This document shows, one piece after another, positions 37,363-46,399 of a stretch of 64,000 nucleotides of DNA (positions are counted from its first letter, which is position 1; every line of letters begins with the position of its first letter). The stretch is from CAVUOA01 sp963742955 (GTDB lineage Bacteria; Bacteroidota; Ignavibacteria; Tepidaquicellales; OLB5), in assembly GCA_963742955.1 (NCBI GenBank), contig CAVUOA010000009.1:1-64000 (forward strand), in the 5' to 3' direction. The translations under genes were made by a program, and so were the position numbers. A model generated the notes under the pieces. That model was given only the letters and a program-made list of their open reading frames with translations. It was not told the DNA's origin and did not search any database.

Positions 37363-38526
37363 TTAAAAATTATATCTTAAGCCCACACTCATTATATATG
37401 CGTACAGAATCTGATAACCGGAAAACCAATCCGGTGAATCAGTATACCTTCTGTAGTAACCGAATGAGCCTGTCAAAGAAAGTTTATCACTGCTTATAAA
37501 AGGAACATCATAATTCTTATTTCCCCTCAGCACAAGATTAAATTCCGCTTCATCAGAATATCCGGAATTTAGCTGTCCTTCCACGGTCATGTACTGTTCA
37601 ACCTGGGTATAAACCGGCTTAAAGAAAAATGCTTTTGACTGCAGGTAGTGCCTGAATTCAAATGAACCGCTGACAACGGGCGAAAAATTCTTGCTGAGCT
37701 TTGCGGAAAAAGTGTGAGATTTAACATCCCATGAATCCCAGTAATATCTGTACCCAAGCTGGAGTGTAAGGTCTTTTGTAAGACCGAAATTTGTCCTCAT
37801 ACCAACAGCTCTTCTTATTCTGAAATCCGGGTGGATTGGTTCTAAAGTCTTATATGTACTGCTATTTACAATAATTCTAACAACCTGATAACCGTCAAGC
37901 TGGTAACCCGATATAGTTGTGTATGAGCCATCGAATTGTGTGATAATACTTTTTGAAAGAACCTGAGTTAATCCCGCATTAAATGTTGATGTATTGCGTT
38001 CTTTAGTCCATGTTCTAATCTGCGGAAAAACCAAATCAAAGTTTTTTATTAAACTTAATTGCAGTACTGTATTCTTTTTTGCAAAAGGATATGAAAGCGA
38101 ACCGACAATGGTTTTGGAGGAATAATCATGTTCCCTGCTGTAAGATGTATTTAACGATACAATTCCCTGAAATATCTTTTGCGTTATTCCGGCGCCGAAT
38201 TCATTTCTCCACTCGTCAGGCGTATTATCTGCTCCGCCCTGTTTTCGTGTTGTAGCTGAGGTTATGCCGTCAACCTGGAAATTTGCTTTCATCGATGCCG
38301 AGCTGATGATGTCTGAAAGATATCTACCTGAAATACTTGTGCCGTCTGATAATTTTTTGGAGATAGATACCTGGGGATAAATAACGTTAACTCTGAAATT
38401 GTCAAAGTAAGAATTAATTCTCACATCAAGCTCATTATCGGGTACATCCTGCCCGTAGGAAGCAGAGTACAGCAGAAATAATATTATGAGCGATTTGTAA
38501 ATTACAGATAGGTCACCCTTATCCAC
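37363..38526 (-). CDS. DUF3570 outer-membrane protein, candidate ApbE substrate
   Basis: The protein has 387 residues with a GTG start at 38526 that overlaps the DUF4266 stop by 8 bp. A signal peptide (about 8-25, ending ASYGQ) is followed by alternating strands that suggest a beta barrel ending in aromatic YNF, the outer-membrane signature. Near the N-terminus two motifs occur in tandem: D72-I-I-S-S-A-S78 and D86-G-I-T-S-A-T92. Both resemble the ApbE acceptor D-x-x-[ST]-G-A-[ST] except that Ser replaces Gly. Several Tyr- and Trp-rich strands follow. Domain membership comes from motif recall, and flavinylation is an inference. Confidence 0.8.
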   Translation of the reverse strand: MDKGDLSVIYKSLIILFLLYSASYGQDVPDNELDVRINSYFDNFRVNVIYPQVSISKKLSDGTSISGRYLSDIISSASMKANFQVDGITSATTRKQGGADNTPDEWRNEFGAGITQKIFQGIVSLNTSYSREHDYSSKTIVGSLSYPFAKKNTVLQLSLIKNFDLVFPQIRTWTKERNTSTFNAGLTQVLSKSIITQFDGSYTTISGYQLDGYQVVRIIVNSSTYKTLEPIHPDFRIRRAVGMRTNFGLTKDLTLQLGYRYYWDSWDVKSHTFSAKLSKNFSPVVSGSFEFRHYLQSKAFFFKPVYTQVEQYMTVEGQLNSGYSDEAEFNLVLRGNKNYDVPFISSDKLSLTGSFGYYRRYTDSPDWFSGYQILYAYIMSVGLRYNF

Positions 38527-38743
38527 AGCCGCAGCCTCCGCTTTGAGAGCCGTCTCCGCCTTCAGTACCTTCTCTTATAAAGAGAAAGTGAAGCTGTGCT
38601 CCCTTATCAAGAGGGTTTTCATCAAACATCATGTTCGGGTCAGAAAGCCGTTCTCTTTCCCATGGCTGAACCGTTGTGCAGCCGTTTAATGCAAGGGCTA
38701 TTCCGCCGAGTATTATAAGAAGAAATATCTTTAATTTTGCCAT
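38519..38743 (-). CDS. DUF4266 lipoprotein with Cys-Gly-Cys tail
   Basis: The protein has 74 residues. The lipobox LALNGC puts the acylated Cys at 22. The mature part has VQPWERERLSDPNMM, the DUF4266 signature, then FIREGTEGGDGSQSGGCGCG, with C71 and C73 in a glycine-rich tail. The stop lies inside the next gene's start region. The paired cysteines suggest metal, thiol or cofactor binding. In my recollection DUF4266 often neighbours DUF3570 and ApbE in other bacteria; I cannot check this here. Confidence 0.85.
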   Translation of the reverse strand: MAKLKIFLLIILGGIALALNGCTTVQPWERERLSDPNMMFDENPLDKGAQLHFLFIREGTEGGDGSQSGGCGCG

Positions 38744-38748
38744 TTAAT

Positions 38749-39243
38749 TTATTTTGATATTAATTCTGCTATTGTTTTATCAAGCTTGTCTTTCAGTTCT
38801 GTTGTATAGCCGACCTCTTTATATTTTATTACTCCATCTTTGTTTATAACAATTGTAGTCGGCATGCCATCAACTTCGTAGAGGGGAGGGATTTCCGATT
38901 TTTTATCGAAAATTATTGTAAATGGAATATCTGTATTTAAATCGCCTTCAAACTCCTCAACTTTTTTCATATCGGTATCTACGTTTACTCCGATAATTGT
39001 GAAATTAGTATCCTTATACTTGTTATATAATTCAATTAAGTGCGGCATTGACTTTTTGCAGGGAACGCACCAGCTGGCCCAAAAATCAAGCAGTACAACT
39101 TTTCCTTTGAGGTCCGAAAGCTTAACGGTATTTCCGTTTAAATCTTTACCGGTAAAGTCCGGTGCATGTGAGCCGACGCTTTGGGCATGAATAAAAGGGC
39201 ACAGGAATAAGACCGTTATTATTATAAAAGATATTTTTTTCAT
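38749..39243 (-). CDS. TlpA-like exported thioredoxin
   Basis: From MKKISFIIITVLFLCPF (39243) the protein has 164 residues with a signal peptide ending IHAQS. The start one base after the previous stop (TAGGATG) decides it over an in-frame upstream ATG. The AhpC/TSA-like fold starts APDFTGKDLNGNTVKLSDLK. The active site is W58-C59-V60-P61-C62, and the cis-Pro loop is GMPTTIVINKDG. It likely reduces disulfides of a periplasmic partner, such as the diheme lipoprotein or the Cys-rich DUF4266 tail. Confidence 0.92.
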   Translation of the reverse strand: MKKISFIIITVLFLCPFIHAQSVGSHAPDFTGKDLNGNTVKLSDLKGKVVLLDFWASWCVPCKKSMPHLIELYNKYKDTNFTIIGVNVDTDMKKVEEFEGDLNTDIPFTIIFDKKSEIPPLYEVDGMPTTIVINKDGVIKYKEVGYTTELKDKLDKTIAELISK

Positions 39244-39244
39244 C

Positions 39245-39547
39245 CTAATTTCCTCCTCCGCCTCTTCTTTCCCAGACGTTTCCGTGGCATTGGTAGCAGG
39301 ACTGGGTAATAACAAGAGTTCCGTTGTAATTGTACACCTGTCCTTTCAGGTCATTCCCGTGGCATTCTTCGCAGCTGCTGACTTCTTCAACTTGCTTGTG
39401 CAAAAATCCGCCGTAGTTAGTATTATGGTCAGCAGGAACATTTGGCTTAGTTTGAGAAGGAAACAACCCGTCACAACCGATGTAAAAGGATATCATCAGT
39501 GCAATTACCAGAAAAATCCCCAAAAAGCGGAAATTCTTAATTTTCAT
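39245..39547 (-). CDS. Diheme c-type cytochrome lipoprotein
   Basis: The protein has 100 residues. The lipobox FYIGC puts the acylated Cys at 25. Two heme motifs follow: C59-E-E-C-H63 and C84-Y-Q-C-H88, about 25 residues apart. Extra histidines (H41, H50) could be axial ligands. The end is glycine-rich (RRGGGGN). It is the first gene of the minus-strand operon that ends with apbE, with the next gene starting one base after its stop. It is probably anchored in the envelope as an electron carrier. Confidence 0.88.
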   Translation of the reverse strand: MKIKNFRFLGIFLVIALMISFYIGCDGLFPSQTKPNVPADHNTNYGGFLHKQVEEVSSCEECHGNDLKGQVYNYNGTLVITQSCYQCHGNVWERRGGGGN

Positions 39548-39868
39548 CTTACGAATTTACATTGTTTTAGAGTAAACAGTAAATGATAAATATCATAAAT
39601 TTCTATGATTTGTGTCCTGAATGTTTATTAAAATTTGAAGATAATTTGATAGGAGAAATAAGTATTGTGAAAGCAGAACTTAGGGCTGAATTTGAATCCA
39701 TTTTTAATCTCCGGTTTACTTGAGCGTTTTCGCTTTTTATATAGAAACAATAAGCAAATTATTTAGTTCCAATAACATACCCTCAATAGATAAATAACAT
39801 AATATAAAATATTTCTGTCATGCTAAAAATCCCGCTTATGATGCGGTGGCTCTTCAGGTAAATTTAAA
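39548..39868. other. A-T rich spacer upstream of the redox operon
   Basis: This is about 320 bp with no gene, clear hairpin or operator. It should hold the promoter for the leftward operon. I see no clear TAnnTTTG match. Confidence 0.45.
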
Positions 39869-40117
39869 TCATTCTTCTTCATCTTTAAACATTGCTTCCA
39901 AATCTTCATCGTCTGCGATAAAAAGTTTAGAGCAAAATTCACCCGTGAATTTTCCGCTTTTTTTACATTGAGCAAGATTCATTTTAATAGCCTCTACATC
40001 TCTTGGACCTTTTTCAAAGCAATAATTCTCAAGTTCTGCACCGCATTCTGTACAGAATATTACTTTTTGGCCTAAAAGCTTTTCACGGTCTATATTATTA
40101 TTTTTTCCCTCCGGCAT
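39869..40117 (-). CDS. Small Cys-rich, zinc-ribbon-like protein
   Basis: The protein has 82 residues. KVIFCTECGAELENYCFEKG has a CxxC pair plus a third Cys, and QCKKSGKFTGEFCSKLF adds two more. The C-terminus is very acidic (DDEDLEAMFKDEEE). The pattern suggests one structural zinc. No family is recognised, and no signal peptide is visible, so it is cytoplasmic. It stands alone between the redox operon and the peptide-binding gene. Confidence 0.6.
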   Translation of the reverse strand: MPEGKNNNIDREKLLGQKVIFCTECGAELENYCFEKGPRDVEAIKMNLAQCKKSGKFTGEFCSKLFIADDEDLEAMFKDEEE

Positions 40118-40313
40118 AGCAGTAGTTTACTGTAATAACCTAAATTTAACCAAATTAGTTTTAAATAAGTAAACAAAAATCCGGCAATTTTTATTGGGGA
40201 GCATTTAATAGGTTTTAACTTAAAAAATATAGCTTTATTTTAACTATTACATTTTTAAATATAAAGCCCTCTTTAAACATCAACGTACTTATAAGTAACA
40301 AAACAAACTTAGT

Positions 40314-42113
40314 ATGAAAAAACTTAACCTTTTTGTATTTGCCCTGATTCCGATTATTTTGATTTCTCTTCTATTTACCTCATGCGGGAAGAAAGAAGTC
40401 AGCGGTGACAATAAGATTTTGGGGGAAGTGCTTCCTCCGGTTGATACTACAGGCGCTGTAAACGGTGACTGGATAGTAAAACGTGAAATGTCAGATGCCG
40501 AAAAGCTTAACCCTGTTGTAACAAATGATGCAACTGCCGAAGAAATTTATACTCTCATATACGAATCGATGACGGATATGAATTATGAAAATTACGAACA
40601 AGTGCCAAGGATTGCATCCTTAGCTGAAGTATCGCCTGACCTTTTAAGCTACACATATAAAATCAATAAAAACGTAACATTTTCAGACGGCAAGCCTTTA
40701 ACAGGTGAAGACGTAATTTTCACAATGAAGGCAATTAAAAACCCGTTGTGCGATGATGCTGCATTGAGAAATTATTATGACAAGGTTGAAAAGGTGGAAC
40801 TGGTGAATGGCGACCCCTATACTGTTAGAATTATAATGAACAAACCGTACTGGTTTGCCATTTATTCCAATTCTGATTTTTCGGTTATGCCAAAACATAT
40901 TCTTGACCCGGATGGTTTAACCGATAAATATACCTGGGAAGATACCAAGGATTTTGCCAAAGCTCAGAAAAACCAATACATAACAAAGTTTGCGGATTTC
41001 CTTAATTCACAGGAAGTTTCGCGTGAACCTAAATATGTTGTAGGAACCGGTCCTTATATGCTTGAAAAATGGGAAACAGGACAGGCAATTACACTTGTGA
41101 GAAATAAAAACTACTGGAATAAGGCTAATGTTGCCAACTATCCCGAAAAGATTGTTTACAGGATAATTCAGGATGAATCTGCCTCGGTGGTTTCTGCTAA
41201 GAACAAAGAAATTGATATAATGGCAGTTGTTGTTCCGCAGGATTTCTACAGGGATTTGGCAAATGCAGACCAATACGGATTGAAACGAATTACCCCCAGC
41301 GAACCTGCATTTTCTTATTTGGGCTGGAATAATAATAGCCCTTTGTTTAAAGATAAAAAGGTAAGAATGGCTCTTTCTTATCTTGTTGACAGGAAAACAA
41401 TCATCGATAAAATTTTATTCGGATACGGTGTTACTATTCAATCACCTATTTACTATAAACAGACTAAATATTTAAATGCAGACCTGCCTGTAATACCGTT
41501 TGACCCGGAGAAAGCAAAAACCCTTTTGGCTGAAGCAGGGTGGAAGGATTCCGACGGAGATGGTGTGCTGGATAAAGTTGTTGACGGTAAGAAAATTGAT
41601 TTTAAATTTACATTCCTTATAAATACAAATCCTGTAAGGCAGCAGACCTGCCTGATTATTATAGATGCTTTGAAAAAAGTCGGAATAATGGCGGGTATTC
41701 AGCAGCTTGAATGGTCTGTTTACCTTGATAAAACAAAAAAGCATGAGTTCGATGCAACTTACGGAGCATGGGTGCTTGGAGTTGTTCCTATGGACCCGTA
41801 CCAGATATATCATTCGTCCCAATCGAAGGGCGAGGGAAGCAATTATGTCAGCTATAATGATCCTCTTTCAGACAGCCTGATAGAAGCTTACAGGAATGAA
41901 ATTGACGAAAACAAGAGAATTGAGATTATGAAGAAATGGCAGCAGGTGATTTATGATGACCAGCCATATACATTTTTATGGACTCCGCTTTCAAGATACG
42001 TTTATAGTGACCGTTTCAGGAATACCAGATTTTATGCAAAACGAAACAGTCCCTTGTTAAATGAATGGTGGACTCCATTAAACAGCCAGAAATACAAGAT
42101 ATCACAGAATTAG
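40314..42113 (+). CDS. Peptide ABC transporter substrate-binding lipoprotein (family 5), intact
   Basis: The protein has 599 residues. The lipobox LLFTSC puts the acylated Cys at 24. Family 5 features are DWIVKREMSDAEKLNPVVTN, LSYTYKINKNVTFSDGKPLT, VGTGPYMLEKWETGQAITLV, KVRMALSYLVDRKTIIDKIL and DSDGDGVLDKVVDGKKIDFK. The last is an Asp-rich DxDxDG loop like a dockerin or Ca site. It ends with a strong terminator. As with the copy at 26614, no permease or ATPase is adjacent. The two proteins are only distantly similar. Confidence 0.93.
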   Translation: MKKLNLFVFALIPIILISLLFTSCGKKEVSGDNKILGEVLPPVDTTGAVNGDWIVKREMSDAEKLNPVVTNDATAEEIYTLIYESMTDMNYENYEQVPRIASLAEVSPDLLSYTYKINKNVTFSDGKPLTGEDVIFTMKAIKNPLCDDAALRNYYDKVEKVELVNGDPYTVRIIMNKPYWFAIYSNSDFSVMPKHILDPDGLTDKYTWEDTKDFAKAQKNQYITKFADFLNSQEVSREPKYVVGTGPYMLEKWETGQAITLVRNKNYWNKANVANYPEKIVYRIIQDESASVVSAKNKEIDIMAVVVPQDFYRDLANADQYGLKRITPSEPAFSYLGWNNNSPLFKDKKVRMALSYLVDRKTIIDKILFGYGVTIQSPIYYKQTKYLNADLPVIPFDPEKAKTLLAEAGWKDSDGDGVLDKVVDGKKIDFKFTFLINTNPVRQQTCLIIIDALKKVGIMAGIQQLEWSVYLDKTKKHEFDATYGAWVLGVVPMDPYQIYHSSQSKGEGSNYVSYNDPLSDSLIEAYRNEIDENKRIEIMKKWQQVIYDDQPYTFLWTPLSRYVYSDRFRNTRFYAKRNSPLLNEWWTPLNSQKYKISQN

Positions 42114-42133
42114 CTATTAAAATTTATAATTGT

Positions 42134-42169
42134 AAAAGGACAGAATTTTATGAATTCTGTCCTTTTTTT
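42134..42169 (+). terminator. Intrinsic terminator of the peptide-binding gene
   Basis: AAAAGGACAGAATT and AATTCTGTCCTTTT form a 14-bp stem with loop TTATG, followed by TTTG. It lies 20 bp after the stop at 42113. Confidence 0.92.
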
Positions 42170-42318
42170 GTTTTTGTCACAATATTGACTCATAGAAAGT
42201 CTTAATTTGAGAAAAAATAGCCCAAAACCGTGAGCAATATTTACATATAAGTGCTTAAATTGATTTTGGTATAGAAATTGTAAAATATGTAGTTAACGAT
42301 AAATTTAAATTAAAATTC

Positions 42319-44042
42319 ATGCGTAAGCTTCCAATTATATTATTCTTGTTAATTTCGGCTTCATTTATTTATTCAGGGAGTAAACCCGCCGAAAACCCCA
42401 AATTTGCAAAATGGCAAAATCCATCGTTTTTCAGAGGATATAATATTTTATATGAAAGTCCTCATACCTTACAGGATTTTATTGATTTTAAGAATTATGG
42501 AGGCAATTTATTCAATATTGGAACGTTTGGATGGATGGATGGTCGATTCTCCATACAATACACTCCAGCAAAATATTGATGGTACAGATTTACTTGTTAA
42601 TTTTTGCCGCCAGGCGGGAATTTATTACACTATTGCTGTCAGGTCAGGTCCGGGAGCGTACGATACTTATATTGAGTCGAATGACCAGACCATAGAATCG
42701 AGAATATGGGATGCCTCTGATTCATCAGAAAGAATTCTTTACGGAAATATGCTTAAAGATATTGTTGCAAAGTATTCCGGTGATTCATTGTTCGTAGGTA
42801 TTGTCCTCGGTTGTTGAGCCAAGACCAAAAGTAAGAGTAATTCCCACAAATAAGTCAGGTACATATAAGTTCTTTCTTGAAAATGTGTATAACATTCATA
42901 TGGATGCCGTTTATAATGAGTTTGCAGATTATATAAGAACAATTGACCCGGAGATTCCGTTGATTATTGAGAACTTTGCTTATTCAACTCCGGAGCTGTT
43001 TCCATCATATGCAATTAATGACCCGTACGTTGTTTACTCATTTCATAATTATCAGCCTTCGGCTTTCAATAATGCAGGTACACCGTATTCACAAACATAC
43101 CCCGGATCATATTTTAATTTGACTTTTCTTTCAACGAAGTTTTTTGATAAAGATTTTTTCTCAAATACTGTATTTGCAAATGTGAAAGCATTTCAGCAGC
43201 AAACTGGCAAACCTGTACTTATGGGTGAGTGCGGCATACAATTTCCCCAAAACGGAAGCAAACAATATATCAGTGATGTTCTTGATATTTGTATGGATAA
43301 CGGATGGAATTTCGCTTTGTGGGATTGGAGAAGAGGAGCAGGAATGCAGTGGAATATAGAGAGTTTTCTGCCTGATTCATTGAAGCCTTTTTCGGCTGTT
43401 CCTGATTGGGCTGCTGTGCTGGAAAAATTTTATGCGCCTCCTGTACCAGCTCAAATTCATCCTGTTAATAACCAGATGGGTATAATGCTTCCTGTAAACT
43501 TTACCTGGGAACCGTTAACATCTTATACAAAATATGACGTTGAGATATATTTAGGGAATTCACTTGTAAAACGTATTGACAATTTAGAAGGCGGTGAGTA
43601 TGATTTTGACGGATTGCTGAAGCAGGGGAGAGAATACAGCTGGAGAATCAGGTCTAAGAATCCCGGCGGTAAGATAAATAATATATCCCGGTGGAGCACT
43701 CTTCAGAATTTTACAATTGCAGAAGACACTTCCGGTTTTACGTTTAAGAAAAACTCAATACAAACTAATGAGCTTTTACAGAATTTTCCCAATCCTTACA
43801 ACCCTTCAACAAATATTGTATACAGCATAAAAAATGAAAGCCTTATTAAGCTTGTAGTATATGATTTATTGGGCAGAGAGATAAAAGTACTTGTCAACGA
43901 AATGAAGCAGCCCGGGAATTATTCTGTCAGATTCGATGGTTCAAATCTGCCCAGCGGCGTATATATTTATAAACTCGATGCTGTTTCATCAGATGGTTCA
44001 AAATCATTTTCATCCGTAAAGAGGATGATTTTAATAAAATGA
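42319..44042 (+). CDS. GH5-like glycoside hydrolase with T9SS sorting domain (two frameshifts)
   Basis: The signal peptide is MRKLPIILFLLISASFIYSG. The catalytic part contains the candidate acid in VVEPRPKV (codon 42816) and the nucleophile in VLMGECGIQFP (codon 43227), plus WNFALWDWRRGAGMQW, as in GH5 cellulases. The usual Asn of the NEP motif is not present (VEP), so the family assignment is cautious. A fibronectin-like domain follows (VNFTWEPLTSYTKYDVEIYL), then NFPNPYNPSTNIVYSI and the sorting tail. The breaks near 42538 and 42810 are each fixed by removing one G. The restored length is about 573 residues. Confidence 0.75.
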
Positions 44043-44058
44043 TATTACTTTGGCGAAT

Positions 44059-44090
44059 AAAAAAAGGCAGGTTTTAAGCCTGCCTTTTTT
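44059..44090. terminator. Bidirectional GGCAGG-stem terminator
   Basis: An A run, GGCAGG, TTTTAAG, CCTGCC and a T run lie between converging genes (stops at 44042 and 44105). It can serve both strands. Confidence 0.88.
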
Positions 44091-44104
44091 GTTATAATAT
44101 AATA

Positions 44105-46141
44105 TTATTTAACCAATATCATTTTCTTAATGCTTGTAAAGTCTGGTGTTTCTATTCTGTAGAAATACACACCGCTGGAAAGATTAGAGGCATTAAAATC
44201 AATGCGGTGTTTTCCTGCGCTGAGATTCTCATTAAGTATATCTGAAATTTTCCTTCCGGTTATGTCATAAACGCTCATGTTTACGAGCCCGGCTTTTGCA
44301 ATATCAAACCTTATCTGGGTTGTCGGGTTAAACGGGTTAGGGAAATTTTGGTACAGATAGAATTCTTTAGGAACATCGTTTTCATTGCTGCTTAATCCAA
44401 TCGGCGTGACTGTTAGAGATATAGTCCTTTGGTGAACCGGGGTGCCGTTAGGTCCTTTTCCTAAGATTGCAACAGTGTAAACACCTGATGTTACGCCACC
44501 CACAGCTTTTATTCTTAACCTCAATGAATCCGGATATGAAGTAAGTGAATCCAAAAGGTTGTTATTAGCCTTGTTCAAGAATGAAAGTGTAATAGTTCCC
44601 GTTGCAGGAGGGGGGGTCACAGTTGCAGAGAATTTTGCTGAATTTGAATAGAGTTTCACAGCGGGTACGCTTACGTATGAGAATACACTGTCATTTTGAT
44701 TTGTAACAGAAAGTGTTGAAGGATTAACTTTCATTGCAAAGTCCGGGAAGTAGCCGCCCATCGTCTGGTAATTGCAGCTTCTGGGGTCCCACCAAACTGC
44801 AAAACCTGTAATTGGGTTTGCTGTTATACCGTCATAATCTCCGCGGTAGCAATTCTGGTTAGCGCCGCAAGCAGGACACGGATAAGTCCATGATGCATTC
44901 GAAATCCTTTGGTTAACTGCAAATGATGTACCGCCTGTAGTGGAGTATGTTCCCCAAACCCCGGTTGTATAAGATGACGGATTTTCTCTGTCATCGTACC
45001 ATTTTATGTACAATTTGCCCGTAGTTGGTTCGCACCATATTGCAGGGAACCACTGGTCTGCGAGCTGTGGATTTGTATCATCATTTACCCTTATTGGAGA
45101 TGACCATGTAGCCGCCTGGTCAGTTGAATACTGCAGCTTAATATCCGGTTTGTTCCCGTTTCCGGCGGGGTCGTTAGATGCGTAAACCAAATATACTCTG
45201 CCTCGGTAAGGACCATTGCTGTTATCCATTGCAATCATAGGATACGGTCTCGTTCGTGCATTGTTAATAACAAGTCTGCCGGCAGAATTGTACGTTCCTA
45301 CATAACCAGCAACCGTTAAGTTTGACATTACACTGAAAGACGCTCCGCCGTTTGTTGACCTGTGAAATGTATAGGTCACAGCGTATTGTTGTCCTGTATT
45401 GGTTACGTATATAACACAACCGCCGTTTGTAGAGCCGTTCGGCCCCACAGCTATCATAACTCCCGGTACGGTGTTTGAAGGCGAGTATGTGGTTGTCCAT
45501 GTTGCACCTTCATTAGTGCTTCTTGCAAAGTTACCCGGAGTGATGGCTGCATAAAGATAATTTGCATAAGGTCCTGTTCCTGTGATTTCAGCGCCGATTG
45601 TGTTTCTGTCATTACCGCTGACAGAAAGAACCGGAGCGGACCAGGTTGCCCCATTATTGGTTGAAGTGTAAATATATTGACCGGTAACTCCGGAACCATA
45701 AATCAGTTTACCGTTTGTGAGGTAAGCTGTCCATGGGTCACAGCATGTCCCGCTAGGATATGAAGGGTTATTTAGTGCCCAGGTAAGTCCTCCATCTTCG
45801 CTGTGTCTTGCATTCTGAGGAGAACCCGAACCATTTACCCCAAAGAATATCTGCAAGGGATTCTGAGGATTAGAGGTAACATTCTGCTCGCAATAATCAA
45901 CAGAAATATTAAAATTGTCAAAGCCCTGAACGTCCGTAACAGTGAGTGGGAGTGACAATTGTCCCGGTGGTACGAAATGTTCATATACTTCACGGGTCGG
46001 TTGGTCAATTAACGGGTCGTTATCATGAAAAACATGACCTGAGGGGATATTACCCTGGAAAATGAGAAATACAACAATAAGTAAAGCAAGAACTCCCCAA
46101 ACTCTGGTTTTACCTATTAGAAATTGTAAGTGTTGGTTCAT
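44105..46141 (-). CDS. Secreted BNR-repeat protein with T9SS sorting domain, paralogue A
   Basis: The protein has 678 residues. A hydrophobic signal near residues 15-30 is followed by several BNR/sialidase-type turns (S-x-D/N-G-G-x-T-W: SEDGGLTWALN, STNNGATWSAP, STNEGATWTTT, STDQAATWSS). A Cys cluster occurs at CPACGANQNCYRGDYDG. The C-terminus has LYQNFPNPFNPTTQIRFDI and YRIETPDFTSIKKMILVK, the complete sorting domain. It is a beta-propeller surface protein. The gene at 46400-48415 is a close paralogue. Confidence 0.88.
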   Translation of the reverse strand: MNQHLQFLIGKTRVWGVLALLIVVFLIFQGNIPSGHVFHDNDPLIDQPTREVYEHFVPPGQLSLPLTVTDVQGFDNFNISVDYCEQNVTSNPQNPLQIFFGVNGSGSPQNARHSEDGGLTWALNNPSYPSGTCCDPWTAYLTNGKLIYGSGVTGQYIYTSTNNGATWSAPVLSVSGNDRNTIGAEITGTGPYANYLYAAITPGNFARSTNEGATWTTTYSPSNTVPGVMIAVGPNGSTNGGCVIYVTNTGQQYAVTYTFHRSTNGGASFSVMSNLTVAGYVGTYNSAGRLVINNARTRPYPMIAMDNSNGPYRGRVYLVYASNDPAGNGNKPDIKLQYSTDQAATWSSPIRVNDDTNPQLADQWFPAIWCEPTTGKLYIKWYDDRENPSSYTTGVWGTYSTTGGTSFAVNQRISNASWTYPCPACGANQNCYRGDYDGITANPITGFAVWWDPRSCNYQTMGGYFPDFAMKVNPSTLSVTNQNDSVFSYVSVPAVKLYSNSAKFSATVTPPPATGTITLSFLNKANNNLLDSLTSYPDSLRLRIKAVGGVTSGVYTVAILGKGPNGTPVHQRTISLTVTPIGLSSNENDVPKEFYLYQNFPNPFNPTTQIRFDIAKAGLVNMSVYDITGRKISDILNENLSAGKHRIDFNASNLSSGVYFYRIETPDFTSIKKMILVK

Positions 46142-46354
46142 AATAAAAAAGGTAAGTTAGTAAATATGGTTAGTTTCATTTTTAATATATAATAACAATA
46201 GATTAAAGTCAACAAGCAAAAAACTGTTTGCTTTTTCATAAAAAAAGTGAAGCTGATATGTTTATAATCTTTAAATTGTTGTTGTGTTTATTTTTTGTAA
46301 CTCATATTTATACAAATCGGGGGGAAGATTGTGATTTTATAACGAATATAAAAT

Positions 46355-46386
46355 AAAAAAGGCAGGTTGTAAACCTGCCTTTTTTG
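46355..46386 (-). terminator. GGCAGG-stem terminator of paralogue B
   Basis: AAAAAAGGCAGGTT and AACCTGCCTTTTTT pair around TGTA. On the minus strand the stem is followed by T-rich sequence. It is nearly identical to the hairpin at 44059. Confidence 0.9.
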
Positions 46387-46399
46387 TTGTAATATGATA

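Noticed and set aside
42530..42545. (ATGG)3 tract in the GH5 gene as a phase-variable repeat
   Set aside because: Only three units are present, and removing a single G also restores the frame, as in the other broken genes; sequence error is simpler.
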